Source: JAVKNF01 sp031537795 (GTDB lineage Bacteria > Pseudomonadota > Alphaproteobacteria > Rickettsiales > Deianiraeaceae). Taken from it: 8,661 nt of DNA. Positions 5,471 to 8,661 of this stretch are shown one piece after another. The stretch's first letter is position 1; every line of letters begins with the position of its first letter. Made by a program: the position numbers and the translations under genes. The notes under the pieces are model-generated. The model made no database searches. It was not told the DNA's origin and was given only the letters and a program-made list of their open reading frames with translations. The stretch is from NCBI GenBank assembly GCA_031537795.1, contig JAVKNF010000009.1, positions 1 to 8,661 on the forward strand, in the 5' to 3' direction.

Positions 5471-7798
5471 TTATTTTAAAAGTTGGTATTTAAATAATTT
5501 ATCCTGAATTTGGATAGAATAATATAACTTTAATTTTGTTTTTAAACTATTGATTTTTGTGTTTAAGATTGGGTAATTATAAATTTTATTTTTTTTATCA
5601 TCTAAATAAAAAGTATTTAACTCTTGAATTATTTGATAAGTTCCATATTTTAAATTTTGCTTATATTCTTTTGTATTTTTAGCTTCTTCAAAAACTTCTT
5701 GCCATAAATTTAATAAATCTTTATCTTCTGTCTTTAAATTTAAAATTTTCAAATGTTCCGTTGTAACAGTTTCTAAATCAAAACATAATTCATTTTTGTA
5801 AAACCTTCCGTCGCTTCCAATAAATGAAATACATTTATTTCTTTGTGAAAGGCAAGTGAAAATAAAGCAAGCTTTTAAGAAATCTTTATCTTTTAAATAT
5901 TCAAACCCTCCGTCTGCTGTTGTAAAATAAATATCTCTTTCATACCAATTTTCTTGTGGGTAAAGTTTTGCGCAAAAAAGTGGCAATTTTTCAAGGTAAT
6001 TATCTGAACGAAGGTAAAAGCCACGATTGATATAATTTTTTAACCTTGTTAGTTGATAAGTTTTTGAATCACAGGAAAAACCTTTTACTCTTAAATAACA
6101 TAATATATTTTCATTAAAATAAGATTTGCCTTCACTATTTTTATTTATTCTTTCCCTTCCGTCAAATTCACAAAAAACATTTGTTATCTTATCGTTATCG
6201 AAATATCTTGTATCAGCAAAATAATCAAGCGTTTTGTAAACCTTCTTAATTAAAACATCTTTTTCATATTTTAATTGTCCTTCGTTTGTTTGTTCTTGTA
6301 AATTAAGCCCATTTTCCTTTTTTAATTCTATATCATAAGCTTTTAGGTTAAATTCTTCTTTCTTTTCATCAACATTTTGCCAATGAATTAATGAAATACT
6401 TGAAGCTGTTGCATGAAAATGCCTTCTATTTAATAAATAACCATCTTTAAATAATTTATTAACAATATGAATTGATTTAAAATATTTAACAGGGCTAAAT
6501 AAAATATAACTATCGGTTGGCTGGCGAAGGTAATATTTGAATGCAGACCAAATAAATTGGTTTGATAAATCACGAGCTTCATTTCCAAGTTTATCGTTTC
6601 TCATTTCTTTTTGAATATATGTATTGACTTTTTCAGAATTTTTACCTTCTGTATGCTCTTGGTTACTATCCCTATAAGGCGGATTCTCAAGCATTATAAT
6701 TATAATTTTTGGGTTATTGATTATACTTTGTAAGTATTCATTTTCAATATATTCTTTACTCATTGCATCGGCATTTACTATTCTTCCATCTTTAAAAATT
6801 GCATCATCGTCGTGAGGAGGAATTATAAATTTAACTTTACTACCTAACCTTGCAAGCAAAACCTTATATTCATAATATTCATAAGTTGAAAGAATGCAAT
6901 GGCTTAATTCTTCTTCTGTTAAAAATTCTTCTAAATTTCCAGTTCCGGCACATCTATCAATAATTACATAATCATTCCCATTTGGCACAAGTTTTATAGC
7001 TTCTCTAACCATTTCAACTGCTAATTTGCAATATGGGGTCGGGGTGTAAAATGCTCCAAGTTCTTTTTTACTTAATTTGTCATTTAAAGTATCCATTAAA
7101 TACTTAAATCTTTCGTTGTCCTTTTCTTTGTATGGAATTATAAAATCTTTAAAATGTTCTGGGTTTCTAATTTCTCCGTCATTTGGAAATAAATCATGAT
7201 TTTTAGTTCCTAAAAAACTTCCTTTAGTTGCATTTGGCTTTTCAAGGTAATATCGCATAGCCCAACCTAAAATACAATCTTCATTTATGTTTATTCTTGT
7301 ATATTTTTCTTCTCTTAAAAGCTCAATTAATCTAACATTTCCTAAAGTATTTGAATAGTTTATTATTTCAGCTTTAATATTTGTATTAAAATTTTGATTA
7401 TTAATAGAAGCCGCTCCTATATAAACCTCTTGAATTTGTTGTAAAAAATCTTGTGAATCAAACTTATAAACTAAAGAATTATTTAAACTAATTAATAAAA
7501 TATTAGCAGGAATTGAAATTCCATTTACACGACATTTTGATAAATACTTAATAACTTGAAATAAAGTTTTATTTATATCTGAAATTGAAAGTTTGAATTC
7601 TAAAATATTACCTCCAAATAAACCATCTGTATTTTGAATTAAAATCTCTTCAAGTTCTTTATCTTTTAAACTTTTAATGTATTGTTTGTAATTTTTAAAA
7701 AAAATTAATTGTCCTTCTTTCTCATTATTGTAGCCTTTTAAAAAACTTAGACTCTTTCTCTTGTTTTCTAAAGTCATATTACTTAATAAATTTTCCAA
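5471..7798 (-). CDS. Nuclease-methyltransferase fusion (type IIG-like R-M)
   Basis: This protein of up to 775 residues combines restriction and modification in one chain. The N-terminal region has a PD-(D/E)XK-type nuclease site: D58, then E67-F-K69, followed by Q81-V-I-K-Y85, the QxxxY signature of RecB-like nucleases. The central methyltransferase shows FYTP (250-253, motif X), DRCAGTGN (281-288, the SAM-binding motif I), NAD (342-344) and NPPY (372-375, catalytic motif IV of N6-adenine methylases). Residues from about 450 to the C-terminus probably hold the target-recognition region. No separate R, M, S or helicase gene is adjacent. The 7798 start is a TTG; an in-frame ATG at 7777 would give 768 residues and is equally plausible, as neither has a good ribosome-binding site. 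All motifs are present, so it looks intact. At this length it is short for a type IIG enzyme. Confidence 0.85.
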   Translation of the reverse strand: MENLLSNMTLENKRKSLSFLKGYNNEKEGQLIFFKNYKQYIKSLKDKELEEILIQNTDGLFGGNILEFKLSISDINKTLFQVIKYLSKCRVNGISIPANILLISLNNSLVYKFDSQDFLQQIQEVYIGAASINNQNFNTNIKAEIINYSNTLGNVRLIELLREEKYTRININEDCILGWAMRYYLEKPNATKGSFLGTKNHDLFPNDGEIRNPEHFKDFIIPYKEKDNERFKYLMDTLNDKLSKKELGAFYTPTPYCKLAVEMVREAIKLVPNGNDYVIIDRCAGTGNLEEFLTEEELSHCILSTYEYYEYKVLLARLGSKVKFIIPPHDDDAIFKDGRIVNADAMSKEYIENEYLQSIINNPKIIIIMLENPPYRDSNQEHTEGKNSEKVNTYIQKEMRNDKLGNEARDLSNQFIWSAFKYYLRQPTDSYILFSPVKYFKSIHIVNKLFKDGYLLNRRHFHATASSISLIHWQNVDEKKEEFNLKAYDIELKKENGLNLQEQTNEGQLKYEKDVLIKKVYKTLDYFADTRYFDNDKITNVFCEFDGRERINKNSEGKSYFNENILCYLRVKGFSCDSKTYQLTRLKNYINRGFYLRSDNYLEKLPLFCAKLYPQENWYERDIYFTTADGGFEYLKDKDFLKACFIFTCLSQRNKCISFIGSDGRFYKNELCFDLETVTTEHLKILNLKTEDKDLLNLWQEVFEEAKNTKEYKQNLKYGTYQIIQELNTFYLDDKKNKIYNYPILNTKINSLKTKLKLYYSIQIQDKLFKYQLLK

Positions 7799-7854
7799 AC
7801 TTTGAATTTTTTTTGAAAAAATATTTTACTAGAGATGGCATAAAAATTAAATTT

Positions 7855-7883
7855 TTAATATAAATATAAAATATAAAAATCAA
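7855..7883 (-). promoter_or_regulatory. Possible promoter of the R-M gene
   Basis: On the minus strand TTGATT (7883-7878) and TATTAA (7860-7855) are spaced by exactly 17 nt and lie 57 nt before the TTG start and 78 nt before the alternative ATG. The spacing is ideal and the hexamers are fair, but such AT-rich matches arise easily by chance. Confidence 0.35.
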
Positions 7884-7957
7884 TAATAATAAAATCATCT
7901 ATTTCCCTGTGTTGTCTTTTAAGGATTATTTAATAGTTGTAATTATCAATTATTTAC

Positions 7958-7963
7958 TTGACA
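7958..7963 (+). promoter_or_regulatory. Perfect TTGACA -35-like box upstream of rpmJ
   Basis: A consensus -35 hexamer lies 38 nt before the rpmJ ATG. The -10 region is weak: around 7978-7993 there are only poor TA-rich candidates. A 9-bp direct repeat, CAATTATTT, occurs at 7947-7955 and 7962-7970, overlapping the box, and could be an operator or chance. The spacer at 7799-8001 is shared with the divergent R-M gene and contains no other gene that I can see. Confidence 0.4.
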
Positions 7964-8001
7964 ATTATTTTTTATTGTAGTTATTTTGATAAATTCTATT
8001 T

Positions 8002-8127
8002 ATGAAAGTTGCAAGCTCTTTAAAAAGTTTAATTAAAAGACATAAAGACAATAAACTTGTCAAAAGAAGAGGTAAACTTTATATTATAAATAGAAAGAAT
8101 CCAAAATTTAAAGCAAAACAAGGTTAA
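8002..8127 (+). CDS. rpmJ: 50S ribosomal protein L36, cysteine-free form
   Basis: The 41-residue product starts MKVASSLKSLIKRHKDNKLV and continues KRRGKLYIINRKNPKFKAKQG. This is a full-length L36, a small basic protein of the large ribosomal subunit. It contains no Cys at all, so it is the zinc-free (C-minus) form with the KxxxQG-type end common in Alphaproteobacteria. It is too short for default ORF cut-offs but matches along its whole length. Only 3 nt separate its stop codon from the rpmF start, and AAGG near its end (8120-8123) can serve as the rpmF ribosome-binding site, so the two are probably co-transcribed. Confidence 0.95.
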   Translation: MKVASSLKSLIKRHKDNKLVKRRGKLYIINRKNPKFKAKQG

Positions 8128-8130
8128 AAT

Positions 8131-8340
8131 ATGGCAGTACCAAAGAGAAAAACTTCAAGATCAAAACAAGGTATGAGAGCCGCTCATAGGGCTTTAGAAC
8201 CAAGACAATTCAATAAGAATACAGATGGAGTTTTCTTAACTCCTCATATTGCGGAAAAAAGAGAGGACGGATATTATTATAAAGGTATTTGTATAAAAAG
8301 ATTTAAGATTAGAGATAAAAATAAAGCAGAGGAAAGTTGA
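8131..8340 (+). CDS. rpmF: 50S ribosomal protein L32
   Basis: The 69-residue product begins MAVPKRKTSRSKQGMRAAHR, the highly conserved L32 opening, with the later PH-containing segment (TPHIAEKREDGYYYKG, about 47-62) that follows in alphaproteobacterial L32. It is a large-subunit protein located near the peptidyl transferase region. The C-terminal tail is basic and slightly longer than in many relatives. The start is fixed by MAVPK and by AAGG 7 nt upstream inside rpmJ. In many bacteria rpmF is followed by plsX and fabH; here a tRNA gene follows after 44 nt, so that fatty-acid link is absent. Confidence 0.95.
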   Translation: MAVPKRKTSRSKQGMRAAHRALEPRQFNKNTDGVFLTPHIAEKREDGYYYKGICIKRFKIRDKNKAEES

Positions 8341-8384
8341 ATTTGAGTCTTTTATTTTTTAGGTTATTTTTGTCTTTAAAAATA

Positions 8385-8459
8385 GGTCCCTTCGTCTAGC
8401 GGTTAGGACGCCAGGTTTTCATCCTGGTAACAGGGGTTCGATTCCCCTAGGGATCACCA
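8385..8459 (+). tRNA. tRNA-Glu (TTC anticodon)
   Basis: A full cloverleaf is present. The acceptor stem is GGTCCCT/AGGGATC with one G-U pair. The anticodon stem is CCAGG/CCTGG around loop TTTTCAT, with TTC at 8418-8420. The T arm is AGGGG/CCCCT with the TTCGATT loop. The discriminator A and CCA are encoded (CCA 8457-8459). A 7-bp AT hairpin (8365-8384) directly precedes it. The gene follows rpmF on the same strand and may be read from that transcript; no separate promoter is clear. Confidence 0.97.
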
Positions 8460-8460
8460 T

Positions 8461-8661
8461 ATAATTTATCACTTGAAATAATTATCACACATCGACAAAT
8501 AAATTCATTTATAAATTTCTTCTCTAAAAATATAAAATTTCATCGCCGTATTTAAACCCTTTCTACTTTTTGCAAAAACCTTGGTTTTCCTGGATAAATA
8601 CGGTGTATAGTGTCTCAAAAGTGAATTAAAACTTTTAAATAGACAAGTCTCAGATTTTGTC
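8461..8661 (-). mobile_element. End of an IS1-family insertion sequence (partial)
   Basis: The transposase fragment at 8505-8660 marks the 3' end of an IS1-type element that continues past the right edge. One end of the element should lie in the 44 nt between the transposase stop codon and the tRNA-Glu gene, so the insertion abuts the tRNA. The near-repeat ATAATTTATCAC (8461-8472) and ATAATTATCAC (8478-8488) lies in this stretch and may include the terminal repeat or target duplication. The exact boundary cannot be set without the other end. Confidence 0.5.
8505..8660 (-). pseudogene. IS1-family transposase, C-terminal part, probably inactive
   Basis: The minus-strand frame entering from the right edge gives the last 51 residues of a transposase, ending at TGA 8507-8505. 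The block SFNSLLRHYTPYLSRKTK followed by VFAKS aligns with the E. coli IS1 InsB end ([23 protein letters not shown]) at identical spacing: N, L, R, L, RK, F and KS are all shared. The distance from KS to the stop codon (about 17 residues) also fits IS1. In IS1 the catalytic Glu lies three residues before the Asn of this block; here that position is Lys (AAA, 8636-8634), which suggests loss of activity. No frameshift is visible in this part. The N-terminal region lies outside the window, so this could also be one end of a full-length but mutated gene. Confidence 0.75.

Noticed and set aside
8544..8605. Long inverted repeat (11-bp arms around CCGTATTTA) with inner palindromes, looking like a structured RNA
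   Set aside because: It lies wholly inside the IS1-type transposase frame on the minus strand, where the coding match explains the sequence. No T run follows. A palindromic repeat element is possible but not needed.
1..8661. CRISPR array, riboswitch or replication origin
   Set aside because: No regularly spaced repeats, no recognisable riboswitch core and no cluster of DnaA boxes were seen on reading both strands.

Overview
The window comes from a very AT-rich, reduced bacterial genome, most likely an alphaproteobacterium of the Rickettsiales/Holosporales type. Three features point there. The tmRNA gene is circularly permuted, with the acceptor half placed before the coding half. The L36 ribosomal protein is the cysteine-free form. 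Coding and spacer DNA are both extremely A+T rich. UGA behaves as a normal stop codon.

Layout. Positions 1-3752 (+) hold four genes in a row: the 3' end of an unrecognised gene, a PAP2-type membrane phosphatase that overlaps it by 8 nt, a DUF262/DUF1524 (GmrSD-like) restriction protein, and a family 25 glycosyltransferase with an N-terminal signal-like segment. The phosphatase and glycosyltransferase suggest surface-lipid or glycan work; the restriction protein sits between them as a defence gene. Positions about 3860-4166 (+) hold the permuted ssrA gene. Next, on the minus strand, come an outer-membrane beta-barrel protein (4198-4902) and tRNA-Val(GAC) (4996-5072). Positions 5073-5470 are nearly gene-free and hold a possible IS1595-type transposase relic and a 56-codon orphan ORF. 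A single-chain restriction-modification protein fills 5471-7798 (-), with a RecB-like PD-(D/E)XK nuclease followed by an N6-adenine-type methyltransferase. Then come rpmJ and rpmF (+, 3 nt apart), tRNA-Glu(TTC) (+), and the C-terminal end of an IS1-family transposase (-), cut by the right edge.

How it fits together. Housekeeping translation genes (ssrA, two tRNAs, rpmJ-rpmF) alternate with accessory genes: two unrelated restriction systems, an outer-membrane protein, envelope enzymes and two decayed transposase pieces. This looks like accessory cargo accumulated between stable RNA and ribosomal genes. I found no clearly new multi-gene system. The best points to follow up are the tmRNA with its 7-nt linker and unusual 26-codon tag, the exported-looking GT25 enzyme beside a PAP2 phosphatase and a GmrSD-like gene, the solitary nuclease-methyltransferase fusion, and the IS1 fragment that appears to have lost its catalytic glutamate.
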